This document shows, piece after piece, positions 1-7,332 of a stretch of 20,603 nt of DNA. Made by a program: the position numbers and the translations under genes. The stretch comes from DATARH01 sp035504235 (lineage in GTDB: Bacteria > Pseudomonadota > Alphaproteobacteria > ATCC43930 > CGMCC-115725), in NCBI GenBank assembly GCA_035504235.1, contig DATJSH010000124.1:1-20603 (forward strand), written 5' to 3'. Position 1 is the stretch's first letter. Every line of letters begins with the position of its first letter. A model generated the notes under the pieces. The model was not told where the DNA came from and did not search any database. It saw nothing but the letters and a program-made list of their open reading frames with translations.

Positions 1-124
1 GCGTCCTTCGAGGCTCCCGCCGGACGCAGCCGGCGGTCGCACCTCAGGAGGAGGAGGGCCAGGGGATGGCATCAAGAAAAACCTCATCCTGAGGCGCCTT
101 GCGCAGCAAGGCCTCGAAGGACGC
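1..124. repeat. Pair of inverted intergenic dyad repeats
   Basis: Two copies of one element lie head to head. Copy one (1-54) begins GCGTCCTTCGAGGC and ends CCTCAGGAGGAGG. Copy two (82-124) begins CCTCATCCTGAGG and ends GCCTCGAAGGACGC. The 14-base outer ends (1-14 and 111-124) are perfect reverse complements, while the inner parts are different GC-rich palindromes. The layout of conserved ends and a variable central palindrome is like the intergenic repeats common in Bradyrhizobium-type genomes (family resemblance from memory). Copy one may continue beyond the left edge. The pair could fold into one long hairpin upstream of the CoA-transferase gene. Confidence 0.75.
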
Positions 125-195
125 ATTAGCGGTAGTCCAACGCCATTTGCTTCCGCCGCAGCACGGCGCAATATGGCTGATCTTCTCGGGAGGAC

Positions 196-1353
196 ATGGC
201 GATGGCCGGAAGTCTCGCAGGCGTTCGGGTGCTCGAACTGGCGCGCTATCAGGCGGGGCCGCGCGGCGGCATGATCATGTCCGATCTCGGCGCCGAAGTG
301 ATCAAGATCGAAAAACTGGGCGGCGAGGAAACCCGCCGTTCCGAGCCGGTGGTTAAGGGAATCAGCGTCTATTTCACGGTTTACAACCGTGGCAAGAAGA
401 GCCTGTGCATGGATTTGCGCACAGCCAAGGGCAAGGAAATCTTTGCCGAACTGGTCAAGACCGCCGATGTCGTGCTGGAGAATTTCCGCCCCGGCACGAT
501 GGCGCAGATGGGCTTTGCCTACGAAGATCTCTGCAAGATCAAGTCGGACATCATTCTGACCTCGGTATCGGGCTTCGGCCAGTACGGCCCCTATCGCGAG
601 CGCCCGGCCTTCGACCCGCTGGGCCAGGCGATGAGCGGGCTGATGGACCTCACCGGCAAGCCGGTCGGCACGCCGCTGGGCGCGGCGACCTCGCTGGTCG
701 ACCGCTACACCTCGCTGCATGCCACGATCGGCACGCTGGCCGCGCTGCACCACCGCGACAAGACCGGCGAGGGCCAGCTGGTCGATTGCTGCCTGATGGA
801 TTCAGCGCTGACCATGGTCGAAATTCCGACCGCCTACTACCTGCTGACCGGGGAGGAAGGCGGCGAAGGTGGGCGCCCGCCCTATAAGTGCAAGGATGGG
901 CATGTCGTGATCTCGGCTTCGGGCAGCGCGATGGCGACGCGGCTGCTGCAGATCGCCACGGGCGACAAGGAGATGACCGTCGCCGGCTGGACCAGCCGCG
1001 CCGGATTGCAAGACCCGCGCAAAGTCGCGGTCTCCAAGTGGTGCGCCGAGAACACAGTCGACCATGTGGTCAAGACGCTGCTCGAGGCGGAAATCCCGGT
1101 CGCGCCGGTGAAGACCATCCCACAGGTCGCGGTCGACCCGCATCTCTGGGAACGCGAGATGCTGGTCAAAATACCCGATGCGGTGGCCGGCGAGGTTTTC
1201 GTCCCCGGAGCGACCATCAAGATGTCGAAAACCCCCGGCCGCGTCGGCCATGTGCCGACCCCAGGCGAGCACACCGACGAAGTGCTGTCGGCGATCCTCG
1301 GCTACGACACCGCGACCTTGACGGCGTTACGCGCAGAGCAGGTGATCGGGTGA
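196..1353 (+). CDS. Family III CoA-transferase (CaiB/BaiF/Frc type)
   Basis: This enzyme family moves CoA between carboxylic acids through an enzyme-bound aspartyl-CoA intermediate, in the cytoplasm. The N-terminus carries the family pattern around GPRGGMIMSDLGAEVIKIE (residues 22-40), and the middle has ENFRPGTMAQMG and TSVSGFGQYGPY. The expected catalytic Asp is D169 in LVDRYTSLHA, just before the KTGEGQ segment, as in formyl-CoA transferase. At 385 residues it is near full family length (about 380-430). The start is ambiguous: ATG 196 lies only two bases after GGAGG (189-193), whereas the in-frame ATG at 202 sits eight bases away and may be the true start. The stop overlaps the next start (GTGA), so the two genes are probably translated together. 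Donor and acceptor acids cannot be read from the sequence; the catabolic neighbours suggest an unusual acid. Confidence 0.9.
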   Translation: MAMAGSLAGVRVLELARYQAGPRGGMIMSDLGAEVIKIEKLGGEETRRSEPVVKGISVYFTVYNRGKKSLCMDLRTAKGKEIFAELVKTADVVLENFRPGTMAQMGFAYEDLCKIKSDIILTSVSGFGQYGPYRERPAFDPLGQAMSGLMDLTGKPVGTPLGAATSLVDRYTSLHATIGTLAALHHRDKTGEGQLVDCCLMDSALTMVEIPTAYYLLTGEEGGEGGRPPYKCKDGHVVISASGSAMATRLLQIATGDKEMTVAGWTSRAGLQDPRKVAVSKWCAENTVDHVVKTLLEAEIPVAPVKTIPQVAVDPHLWEREMLVKIPDAVAGEVFVPGATIKMSKTPGRVGHVPTPGEHTDEVLSAILGYDTATLTALRAEQVIG

Positions 1354-1979
1354 GCGAACCCCGCACCGTCACCCTCTACACGGATTACAAGAGCCCTTAC
1401 GCCTATCTGGCGAAGGACCCGGCCTACGCGCTGGAGGACATTACCGGCGTCAGGCTCGACGTGCTGCCCTATGTGCTGAACATCCCGGATTTTCTCGGTT
1501 CGGCGCGGCTCGATGCGGCGGGCAACGTCGTCGAGGAGCAGCGCAGCGCGCATCAATGGCGTCGGGTCAAATACAGCTATATGGATTGCCGGCGCCGGGC
1601 GCGGAAACAGGGCCTGACGATCCGCGGCACGGTCAAGATCTGGGACACGGTGCTTGGGGCCTGCGGGCTCCTCTGGGCGAAGCGGCAGGGTGACGCGGCT
1701 TTCCGCGGCTATCACGACCGCGTCTTCGACCGTTTCTGGAAACGCGAACTCGACATCGAGGACATCGCGGTGGTGAGCGCGGTGCTCGCCGAAGCCGGCG
1801 CTGACACATCCGGTTTTGCCGCCTATGCGGCGGCTGAAGGCCCGGCAGAGGTCGCCCGCCTTCGGGTCGCCGCCGAAGAGGCAGGCGTGTTCGGCACGCC
1901 GACCTTTGTGGTCGATGGCGAACTGTTCTGGGGCAGCGAGCATCTACCCGACATCAAGGAAATACTCGCGTGCGGATGA
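1350..1979 (+). CDS. DsbA-fold protein, 2-hydroxychromene-2-carboxylate isomerase type
   Basis: A 209-residue thioredoxin-fold protein of the DsbA/HCCA isomerase family, with glutathione S-transferase kappa as relatives. The active-site position near the N-terminus reads SPYAYL (S15-P16-Y17) instead of CxxC, which is the hallmark of the isomerase branch rather than of disulfide oxidoreductases. The C-terminal part has FGTPTFVVDGELFWG (181-195) with the expected cis-proline at P184. No signal peptide is seen, so it is cytosolic. HCCA isomerases use glutathione in naphthalene-type aromatic degradation, but many homologues act on unknown substrates. The start is GTG 1350, which overlaps the CoA-transferase stop by four bases. 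The reading frame is open upstream, but conserved sequence begins only here. It probably shares an mRNA and a pathway with the CoA-transferase. Confidence 0.82.
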   Translation: MSEPRTVTLYTDYKSPYAYLAKDPAYALEDITGVRLDVLPYVLNIPDFLGSARLDAAGNVVEEQRSAHQWRRVKYSYMDCRRRARKQGLTIRGTVKIWDTVLGACGLLWAKRQGDAAFRGYHDRVFDRFWKRELDIEDIAVVSAVLAEAGADTSGFAAYAAAEGPAEVARLRVAAEEAGVFGTPTFVVDGELFWGSEHLPDIKEILACG

Positions 1980-2099
1980 AATATCTCACGACCCAACAAA
2001 TTTAAATCTAATTAATATAAGGAAAATACCTGTGTATCGGCCTTATCAACAATCCAAACCCGCGAACTACCGCGATCGACCTTTATATCTTAGGATAAT

Positions 2100-2127
2100 T
2101 TGACGAAATTTCCGGATCATTTTTAGT
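2100..2127 (+). promoter_or_regulatory. Possible sigma70-type promoter
   Basis: In the AT-rich 193-base gap between the isomerase-type gene and the small secreted protein, TTGACG (2100-2105) is followed after 16 bases by TTTAGT (2122-2127). The -35 box fits well and the -10 box only moderately. The position, 46 bases before the ATG at 2173, is plausible. Confidence 0.25.
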
Positions 2128-2172
2128 GACCGCTCGTTTGCCGGGATCGTGATTCTCAGTAAAGGAGTTCCT

Positions 2173-2421
2173 ATGAAACGGACACTTGCGGTCGGGATTG
2201 CCTTGGGCGTGAGCCTCGGCATGACCGGGCTCGCCCTGGCGCAGCCCGCCTACGGCCCCAACGCGACCTACTATTATCCTTCCTACGCGGCGCCGCCACC
2301 GCCCGCGGTCACGGTTTATCCGCCGGTCGCGCCCTATCCTTACGGGTATTACGGCTCTTACGGATATGACACCAGCGGTCGTTCGGATCGAGCTTATTGG
2401 GGCTCGCAGAAGACGAACTAG
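2173..2421 (+). CDS. Small secreted Tyr/Pro-rich protein
   Basis: An 82-residue protein of unknown function. The start ATG 2173 follows AAAGGAG (2161-2167) at a five-base spacing; an upstream in-frame ATG at 2149 has no such site. Residues 1-20 form a classical signal peptide, with KR, then a hydrophobic stretch ending TGLALA, with likely cleavage before QPAYG. The mature part, about 60 residues, is full of Tyr, Pro, Gly and Ala (for example PSYAAPPPPAVTVYPP and YPYGYYGSYGYD), has no Cys, and is probably disordered and periplasmic or exported. Similar short Tyr/Pro/Gly-rich exported proteins are common in Alphaproteobacteria without assigned function. It is a single-gene unit with its own upstream region and a terminator. 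Confidence 0.8.
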   Translation: MKRTLAVGIALGVSLGMTGLALAQPAYGPNATYYYPSYAAPPPPAVTVYPPVAPYPYGYYGSYGYDTSGRSDRAYWGSQKTN

Positions 2422-2443
2422 CCTTGCCAGAATCTGGTATAGG

Positions 2444-2468
2444 AAGGCCGCCCCGGGCGGCCTTTCTT
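2444..2468 (+). terminator. Rho-independent terminator, possibly bidirectional
   Basis: A perfect nine-base stem AAGGCCGCC (2444-2452) / GGCGGCCTT (2456-2464) with a three-base loop is followed by TCTT. It lies 22 bases after the stop of the secreted protein and directly abuts the stop of the convergent acyl-CoA dehydrogenase gene, so it may serve both. The T-run is short on the plus strand and nearly absent on the minus strand. Confidence 0.75.
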
Positions 2469-3594
2469 ATGAGAGCAGCGCCGCCAGCCTGGCGAGGTGG
2501 TAGCCGGTATCGCCAAAGCTGTGCTCGATAACCATGCAGCGCCGGAAGTAGTGGCCGACGGCGTACTCGTCGGTCATGCCGATGCCGCCATGCAGCTGCA
2601 CCGCATTCTGCGACACAAAGCGAGCCGCCTGGCCGACGCCGACCTTGGCGGTTGAGATGTCGTGCGCGCGCTTCGCGCCATCCTCGTCATCGACCATCAC
2701 CGACGCGAGCATCGTCAGGCTGCGGCCCTGTTCCATCGCGATCATCATCTCGGTCGCGCGGTGCTGCAGCGCCTGGTTGTCGCCGATCGGCCGGCCGAAT
2801 TGCACACGTGTCTTTAAATACTCAATGGTCATGTTGAGCATTGTTTCCATGGCGCCGACCGCCTCGGCGCTGGTCGCGGCGATGGCGGCCTCGACGACGC
2901 GCTCGATGGTCGCGAGCCCCTGCCCCGGCTCGCCGAGCGCCTCCGCCTCGACGGCGGACAGCGCGATATCAGCGGCGTGGGTGCCGTCACGCATCGGATA
3001 GGCACGGCGGGCGACGCCGCTGGCCTGCGGATCGACGAGGAAAAGGCCGATCCCGTCGCGATCATGCCGGTCACCCGAAACGCGGGCGCTGACGATGAGC
3101 CGGTCGGCGCTGTCGCCGTGAACGACCACCGACTTCGCGCCGTCAAGCCGCCAGCCTGAGCCGGCTTTCTTCGCGGTGGTGACGACATCGTTGAGGTCGT
3201 AGCGCGCCTGACGCTCGCCATGCGCCACCGCGAGGCGCAGGCTGCCGTCGGCGATCTGCGGGATCAGCGCTTCCTTTTGCGCGGCGCTGGCGGCATGGCC
3301 GATCGCGGTGCCGGCCATCACCACCGTCGCCAGATAAGGTTCGAGCGCCAGAACCCGGCCAAGCGCTTCCATGACGATCATCACATCGACGGCATTGCCG
3401 CCGAACCCACCATGCTCCTCGGCAAACGGCAAACCCAATAGGCCCATCTCGGCATATTGCGCCCACATCGCGCGGCTGAAGCCCTCGGGCTCGACGAGGT
3501 AGGCCTTGCGCTGGGCGAACTCGTAACTGTCGCCCAGCAGCCGGTCGAGGCTCTCGCGCAGCAGCCGCTGCTCTTCGGTGAATTCGAAATCCAT
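2467..3594 (-). CDS. Acyl-CoA dehydrogenase, small-subunit type
   Basis: An FAD-dependent acyl-CoA dehydrogenase of 375 residues, with the N-terminal helical domain starting MDFEFTEEQRLLRESL, a middle beta domain, and the C-terminal helical domain with TRVQFGRPIGDNQALQH and QLHGGIGMTDEYAVGHYFRR. The middle domain is poorly conserved: the usual TEP..GSD segment is replaced by AHGERQARYDLNDV, which is typical of the small or second subunit of paired dehydrogenases such as PimD-like proteins. The C-terminal catalytic-loop region reads IEHSFGDTGYHL. The gene begins three bases after the stop of the other dehydrogenase, so the two are surely co-transcribed, and heteromer formation is likely. The substrate is unknown; dicarboxylyl-, branched or polycyclic acyl-CoA are options for this class. 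Confidence 0.88.
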   Translation of the reverse strand: MDFEFTEEQRLLRESLDRLLGDSYEFAQRKAYLVEPEGFSRAMWAQYAEMGLLGLPFAEEHGGFGGNAVDVMIVMEALGRVLALEPYLATVVMAGTAIGHAASAAQKEALIPQIADGSLRLAVAHGERQARYDLNDVVTTAKKAGSGWRLDGAKSVVVHGDSADRLIVSARVSGDRHDRDGIGLFLVDPQASGVARRAYPMRDGTHAADIALSAVEAEALGEPGQGLATIERVVEAAIAATSAEAVGAMETMLNMTIEYLKTRVQFGRPIGDNQALQHRATEMMIAMEQGRSLTMLASVMVDDEDGAKRAHDISTAKVGVGQAARFVSQNAVQLHGGIGMTDEYAVGHYFRRCMVIEHSFGDTGYHLARLAALLS

Positions 3595-3597
3595 GTG

Positions 3598-4806
3598 CTA
3601 GAATCCCAGCACAGCCTTGGCGACGATGTTCTTCATGATCTCGTTGGTGCCGCCGTAGATTGAGGCGGCGCGCAGCATCAGGTAGCCGCGCGTCGTTTCG
3701 GCCGGCCAGGCGGGACCGAGTTCCGGCTCGTTCGACAGCGCCTGGAGCTCGGCCGCCCAATCGGGCATCGACAGCGGGCCGCCGACATCCATGACCATCT
3801 CGGTCGTCGATTGCAGCAGTTCGGTGCCCTTGATCTTCAAGACCGAGGTAAGCGGGTCGGGCTTGCCCTCGCCCTTGTTCTTGTCGTGTGCCGAGATGAC
3901 CCGCAGATTGGTAATGTCGAGCGCAGTGATGTCGACCTGGAATTGCGCGACGCGCTGGCGGAAGGTCGGGTCGTCGATCAGCGGGCGGCCGTTCTGCATC
4001 ACCTCGTGCGCCTTTTCGATCGCGGTGCGCACGCGCTCCTTCGACTTGCCGATCCGGGCGATGCCGGTGCGTTCGTTGCCGAGTAGGAACTTGGCAACGT
4101 CCCAACCCTTGTTTTCCTCACCCACGCGCATCGACACCGGCACCTTCACGTCGTCGAAGAAGACCTCGTTCAGGTGGTGCGTGCCGTCGATCGAGACGAT
4201 CGGGCGCACGGTGATCCCCGGCGTCTTCATGTCGATCAACAGGAAAGTGATGCCCATCTGCCGCTTGGGCGCGTTGGCGTCGGTGCGCACCAGGCAGAAG
4301 CACCAATCGGCCATGTGCGCGGTCGAGGTCCAGATCTTCTGGCCGTTGACGACGTACTCGTCGCCGACCCTTTTCGCGGCCGTCTTGAGCGCGGCGAGGT
4401 CGGAGCCGGCCCCCGGCTCGGAAAAGCCCTGGCACCACCAATCGTCGAGGTTGGCGGCGCGCGGCAGGAAGCGCTTCTTCTGCTCGTCGGTGCCGAACTG
4501 GATCAGCACCGGCCCGATCATCGTGATGTTGAACACCTGCATGTCGGGCGCATTGGCGAGCTGGTTTTCCTCGAGGAAGATCATCCGCTGGATCGGCGAC
4601 CAGCCCGGCCCGCCCCATTCCTTGGGCCACATATACGCGGCCCAATTCCGCTCGTTGAGGATGCGCTGCCAGCGGATCGTGTCTTCCTTTTCCGCTCCAT
4701 AGCCGAGCCGCATCTTGTCGCGAATATCGGCCGGCAGCTGGTCGGCGATGAAACCGCGCAGCTCGTCGCGAAACGCCTGCTCCTCGGCGCTGAAGCGAAG
4801 GTCCAT
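3598..4806 (-). CDS. Acyl-CoA dehydrogenase, large-subunit (PimC-like) type
   Basis: An FAD-dependent acyl-CoA dehydrogenase of 402 residues. The start ATG 4806 (MDLRFSAEEQAFRDEL) is preceded by AGGGAG (4821-4816); the frame runs on upstream to 4896, but that extension has no family features. Domain order is standard: N-terminal helices, then GFSEPGAGSDLA and GQKIWTSTAHMADW in the beta domain, then NERTGIARIG and the C-terminal IYGGTNEIMKNIVAKAVLGF. The segment usually reading YEGT in short/medium-chain enzymes, where E is the catalytic base, reads YGGT here. Catalysis may therefore use another residue or depend on the partner subunit. The closest family picture is the large subunit of pimeloyl-CoA-type dehydrogenases. 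It is first in a two-gene minus-strand operon with the small-subunit gene. Confidence 0.9.
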   Translation of the reverse strand: MDLRFSAEEQAFRDELRGFIADQLPADIRDKMRLGYGAEKEDTIRWQRILNERNWAAYMWPKEWGGPGWSPIQRMIFLEENQLANAPDMQVFNITMIGPVLIQFGTDEQKKRFLPRAANLDDWWCQGFSEPGAGSDLAALKTAAKRVGDEYVVNGQKIWTSTAHMADWCFCLVRTDANAPKRQMGITFLLIDMKTPGITVRPIVSIDGTHHLNEVFFDDVKVPVSMRVGEENKGWDVAKFLLGNERTGIARIGKSKERVRTAIEKAHEVMQNGRPLIDDPTFRQRVAQFQVDITALDITNLRVISAHDKNKGEGKPDPLTSVLKIKGTELLQSTTEMVMDVGGPLSMPDWAAELQALSNEPELGPAWPAETTRGYLMLRAASIYGGTNEIMKNIVAKAVLGF

Positions 4807-4945
4807 GGTTCGGCACTCCCTGACCGCCTTGGGAATTAATCGGGCGACGCGCGCCGCGAGACACGCTCTGTACATCGGAATGGCCCCTCGAACCAAGTGG
4901 GCAGGGGTGCTAGCCTTCGCTCACAGAAGTGCGAGGGAGCGCGGC

Positions 4946-5078
4946 ATGCGTGACCTTCCGGGGAGGGAGCTGGCGCGGGAGCTGATGGCGGCGAGCCACG
5001 GCGGGGGCCCGGACCATGCCAATGGAGGATGTCATCGGCCGGCTCTGTGCGCTTGAGCGGATGTTCTATTACATCTAA
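4946..5078 (+). pseudogene. Decayed or very short reading frames of unknown origin
   Basis: ATG 4946 has a good ribosome binding site (GAGGGAG, 4933-4939, spacing six) but the frame ends after only 36 codons at 5054-5056. A second frame starting at ATG 5016, or 5022, overlaps it and stops at 5076-5078, giving about 20 residues (MPMEDVIGRLCALERMFYYI). A run of five G at 5003-5007 lies near the switch between the two frames. One reading is a small gene broken by a frameshift and a nonsense codon; another is chance. No family is recognised. This fills part of the 621-base stretch between the dehydrogenase start and the amidohydrolase start. Confidence 0.3.
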
Positions 5079-5129
5079 TGGCGGCTGGGGTCAGGGGTCG
5101 GAGACGAACGACTTCCCGCCCTCGGTCAA

Positions 5130-5321
5130 ATGTAAGTCCGCATCGAGTTTCCGCCATGCAATTCGTGCGTGTGCCGCGAGGTCTGCAGCGACTCGGCGAT
5201 CCGCCCGACGCTGTTGGAGCCGCGCCACCTCTATGAGGTGATCCCGGAGAAGTGCACCGGCTACGGCGAATGCCTCGACTATTGCCCCGCGCCCGGCGCG
5301 CTGGTGGAATACGCAGCGTAA
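5130..5321 (+). pseudogene. Ferredoxin-like remnant (interrupted 4Fe-4S protein)
   Basis: The frame 5136-5321 encodes 61 residues with two cysteine clusters: PPCNSCVCREVCSD near the start and EKCTGYGECLDYCPAPGAL near the end. The second looks like a CxxCxxCxxxCP iron-sulfur motif whose second Cys is Tyr (TAC for TGC). The first resembles CxxCxxCxxxC with one residue missing. The only in-frame ATG (5130) is followed at once by TAA (5133-5135), there is no ribosome binding site, and another in-frame TAA lies at 5076. I read this as the decayed end of a small ferredoxin, perhaps once an electron carrier for a neighbouring enzyme. A sequencing error or a GTG start at 5169 cannot be excluded. Confidence 0.45.
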
Positions 5322-5328
5322 TCGGCGT

Positions 5329-5417
5329 CGTCATTGCGAGAAGCGCAGCGACGAAGCAATCTCGTGCGGTAGAGGGCCAGAGCGGCGCGAGATTGCTTCG
5401 CTCCCCTCGCAATGACG
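5329..5417. repeat. Intergenic inverted repeat (GTCATTGCGAG family)
   Basis: An 89-base imperfect palindrome. The outer arms CGTCATTGCGAG (5329-5340) and CTCGCAATGACG (5406-5417) are perfect complements. Inner arms GAAGCAATCTCG and CGAGATTGCTTC are also complementary, so the RNA would form one long hairpin. This element family is widespread in Alphaproteobacteria and some other Proteobacteria (recalled). Its last base begins the GGAGGG ribosome binding site (5417-5422) of the amidohydrolase gene, so the hairpin lies directly against the translation start. Confidence 0.85.
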
Positions 5418-5427
5418 GAGGGATGCA

Positions 5428-6603
5428 ATGGCGCGGCAATACAAATTGATGTCGTCGGACGGGCATCTCGAAGTGCCGCCGGAGCGGTGGATCCATCGCG
5501 TGCCGGAAAAATACCGGGACCGGGCGCCGCATACGGTGCATCTGCCTGACGGCGGCGACGCGCTGATGATCGAGGGGCAGCCGCTCTTGGAAGCGAATTT
5601 TCTCGATCTGCGCGCCGGGCGCGCGGCCGGCACTTGGCAGCCCTTCGGCCTCAAGGTCGCCGACGCCGCCGGCACCGGCGGCCCCGAGCAGCGCGTCCGC
5701 GAGCAGGACCAGGACGGGATGGACGCCGAGGTGCTGTTCGCGGCGATGGTCGCGGGCCCGGTGTTCTGGCGCAACATCGCGCATGACGAGGTCTACAAGG
5801 CGGTCATCCGCGGCTACAACGACTGGCTCGGCGAGGAATATTGCGCGGTCGCACCCGATCGCCTGATCGGCATGGGGGTCATGCCGATCACCAATGTCGA
5901 CGACGCGATCGCCGAGATGAAGCATTGCAAGAAGCTCGGCCTCCGGGGCGTGCTGCTCGGCGGGCTGCCAAATGGCAAGGGCTATCCGACGCCGGAGGAC
6001 GACAAGTTCTGGGCCGCCGCGCTCGACCTCGACATGGCGGTGACGGTGCACGTCCAGCTTTACCGTACCGGCGCGCGCGCCAACCAGCCGACGATGAAAT
6101 ACCCGAAAGAAGACCCGGTCATCATGCAGCGGCTCAGGCGGCCCTTCCTCGAATGGCTGGTGAATTTCGGCCTACCGCCGTCGATCGGCATGGCGCAGCT
6201 CGTGCTCAGCGGCGTCTTCGAGCGGTTCCCGAAATTGAAGGTGTTTTTCGCTGAAACCCGGCTCGGCTGGGTTCCGTTCTGGCTCGAACACATGGATGTC
6301 TGGTACCAGCGCCACCTCGGCTGGGCCGAGGAATATCTCGGCTTCAAGCCATTGAAGGAATTACCGGCGACCTATGTGCGCGAGAACATCTACTTCTCGG
6401 TGCAGTACGAGCGCGTCGCGATCGAGCAGCGCCACCATGTCGGCGTCGACCACATCATGTTCGCCACCGACTTTCCGCATATCGAAAATGAATGGCCAAA
6501 TTCGCGCCCGATCATCGACGACATCTACAAGGACATCCCCGTGGCCGAGCGCGACAAAATCTGGGCGGGGAATGCGGTGAAGTTCTTTAAGTTGGACGCG
6601 TGA
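5428..6603 (+). CDS. Amidohydrolase_2 family metal-dependent hydrolase or decarboxylase
   Basis: A 391-residue TIM-barrel protein of the amidohydrolase_2 family, whose members include ACMS decarboxylase and 2,3-dihydroxybenzoate decarboxylase. Metal-site residues are visible: D11-G-H13 at the N-terminus (SSDGHLE, a DxH form of the usual HxH), H208 in VTVHVQ, and D348 in FATDFPH. The long insertion and the FAETRLGWVPFWLEHMD segment are typical of the large subgroup near acyl-CoA genes. The start ATG 5428 has GGAGGG five bases upstream, immediately after the inverted repeat. It is paralogous to the amidohydrolase at 7830-8942, with shared CxRxYNDWL-like and FSGVxxRFPxL-like segments. Whether it hydrolyses or decarboxylates cannot be told, and the substrate is unknown. 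Confidence 0.9.
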   Translation: MARQYKLMSSDGHLEVPPERWIHRVPEKYRDRAPHTVHLPDGGDALMIEGQPLLEANFLDLRAGRAAGTWQPFGLKVADAAGTGGPEQRVREQDQDGMDAEVLFAAMVAGPVFWRNIAHDEVYKAVIRGYNDWLGEEYCAVAPDRLIGMGVMPITNVDDAIAEMKHCKKLGLRGVLLGGLPNGKGYPTPEDDKFWAAALDLDMAVTVHVQLYRTGARANQPTMKYPKEDPVIMQRLRRPFLEWLVNFGLPPSIGMAQLVLSGVFERFPKLKVFFAETRLGWVPFWLEHMDVWYQRHLGWAEEYLGFKPLKELPATYVRENIYFSVQYERVAIEQRHHVGVDHIMFATDFPHIENEWPNSRPIIDDIYKDIPVAERDKIWAGNAVKFFKLDA

Positions 6604-6612
6604 CAGACAAGT

Positions 6613-6694
6613 GTCGCCCCGGCGCAGGCCGGGGCCCACGTTCAGCGGCTCGAACAGCGGATAAATGGGGCCCGACCTCCTCCGCCGGGATGAC
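6613..6694. repeat. Intergenic inverted repeat (GTCATCCCGGC family)
   Basis: The left arm GTCGCCCCGGCGCAGGCC begins at 6613 and the right arm ending CTCCGCCGGGATGAC closes at 6694. They are imperfect complements, as expected for the well-known alphaproteobacterial element with GTCATCCCGGC ends. The element starts nine bases after the amidohydrolase stop and could stabilise its 3' end or help stop transcription. The left arm has drifted from the usual GTCATCCC to GTCGCCCC. Confidence 0.7.
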
Positions 6695-6731
6695 GATCTG
6701 GAGCTTGTCAGGATCAGTCGTGAATGTGGGA

Positions 6732-6754
6732 CAGCAGACGCTTTACGTCTGCTG
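6732..6754. terminator. Hairpin between convergent genes
   Basis: A perfect nine-base stem CAGCAGACG (6732-6740) / CGTCTGCTG (6746-6754) with a five-base loop lies between the amidohydrolase stop and the stop of the convergent membrane-protein gene. No T-run follows on either strand, so it is a weak intrinsic terminator at best. Confidence 0.4.
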
Positions 6755-6801
6755 CGATCGCTTCGTTCGACGCCGAAGTACCGGTGAATGTTCTTTTCGT
6801 C

Positions 6802-7284
6802 TCAATGTCGCCGGTTCGGACGGGTTTTTGCTCTTTGCGGCTTTGTCAGGGGCGCAGCGGTGGGCAAGCCTGGCACCTCGATCGGCGGGGCGCTGGTGCT
6901 GAACCCGCGCAGCGCCAGATATCCGCCGAGCACCAGCGGGATCGCGGCATAGAGGTAATAAAAATCGATGACGCGGGACCACTCGATAAATCCGGCAATC
7001 ACATCCGGTGGAACGAAAAGGACGAGCACGCCGCGCACCAGCAAGGCCCAACCGCAGAGCGTCACCAGGAGCGGCCAGAATCCTTTCGTCCACACATTGT
7101 GGATGAGAACGATGCCAGCGCCCAAGGTCACCCGCACCAAGCCCAGCACGAGCAGCGCCGCCCGATCCTGACCGAGATAGCCGATCGCGGTGACCACCAT
7201 CGCCTTATCAGTCAGCATGGCCGCGGCGATGATGAGCATGACCATTCCCATCAACCGGCTCAAATAGATCGTCAGCGCCGGCAT
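6802..7284 (-). CDS. Four-helix integral membrane protein, unknown function
   Basis: A 160-residue inner-membrane protein with four predicted transmembrane helices at about residues 4-24, 42-62, 69-91 and 105-126, rich in Leu, Val, Ile and Ala. After the last helix comes a basic, proline-rich cytoplasmic-like tail (for example TKPQRAKTRPNRRH). The ATG start at 7284 follows a G-run (7296-7291) at a six-base spacing. I do not recognise the family. Short four-helix proteins of this kind (DoxX-like or small DUF families) are common next to stress genes. The gene follows the ribosome hibernation factor gene by 48 bases on the same strand, so the two may be expressed together in stationary phase or stress; that is inference only. 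Confidence 0.72.
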   Translation of the reverse strand: MPALTIYLSRLMGMVMLIIAAAMLTDKAMVVTAIGYLGQDRAALLVLGLVRVTLGAGIVLIHNVWTKGFWPLLVTLCGWALLVRGVLVLFVPPDVIAGFIEWSRVIDFYYLYAAIPLVLGGYLALRGFSTSAPPIEVPGLPTAAPLTKPQRAKTRPNRRH

Positions 7285-7332
7285 CGCTATCCCCCCGTCG
7301 CGCTTCCCCGCGACGAGAATAGCACGCGAACG

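Noticed and set aside
1..195. Possible mobile insertion sequence at the left edge
   Set aside because: Only short dyad repeats are present; no transposase frame, target duplication or terminal inverted repeat of an IS was seen.
4807..4896. N-terminal extension of the large dehydrogenase to ATG 4896
   Set aside because: The added 30 residues are Arg/Ala-rich and unlike the family, while ATG 4806 has AGGGAG upstream and begins the conserved sequence.
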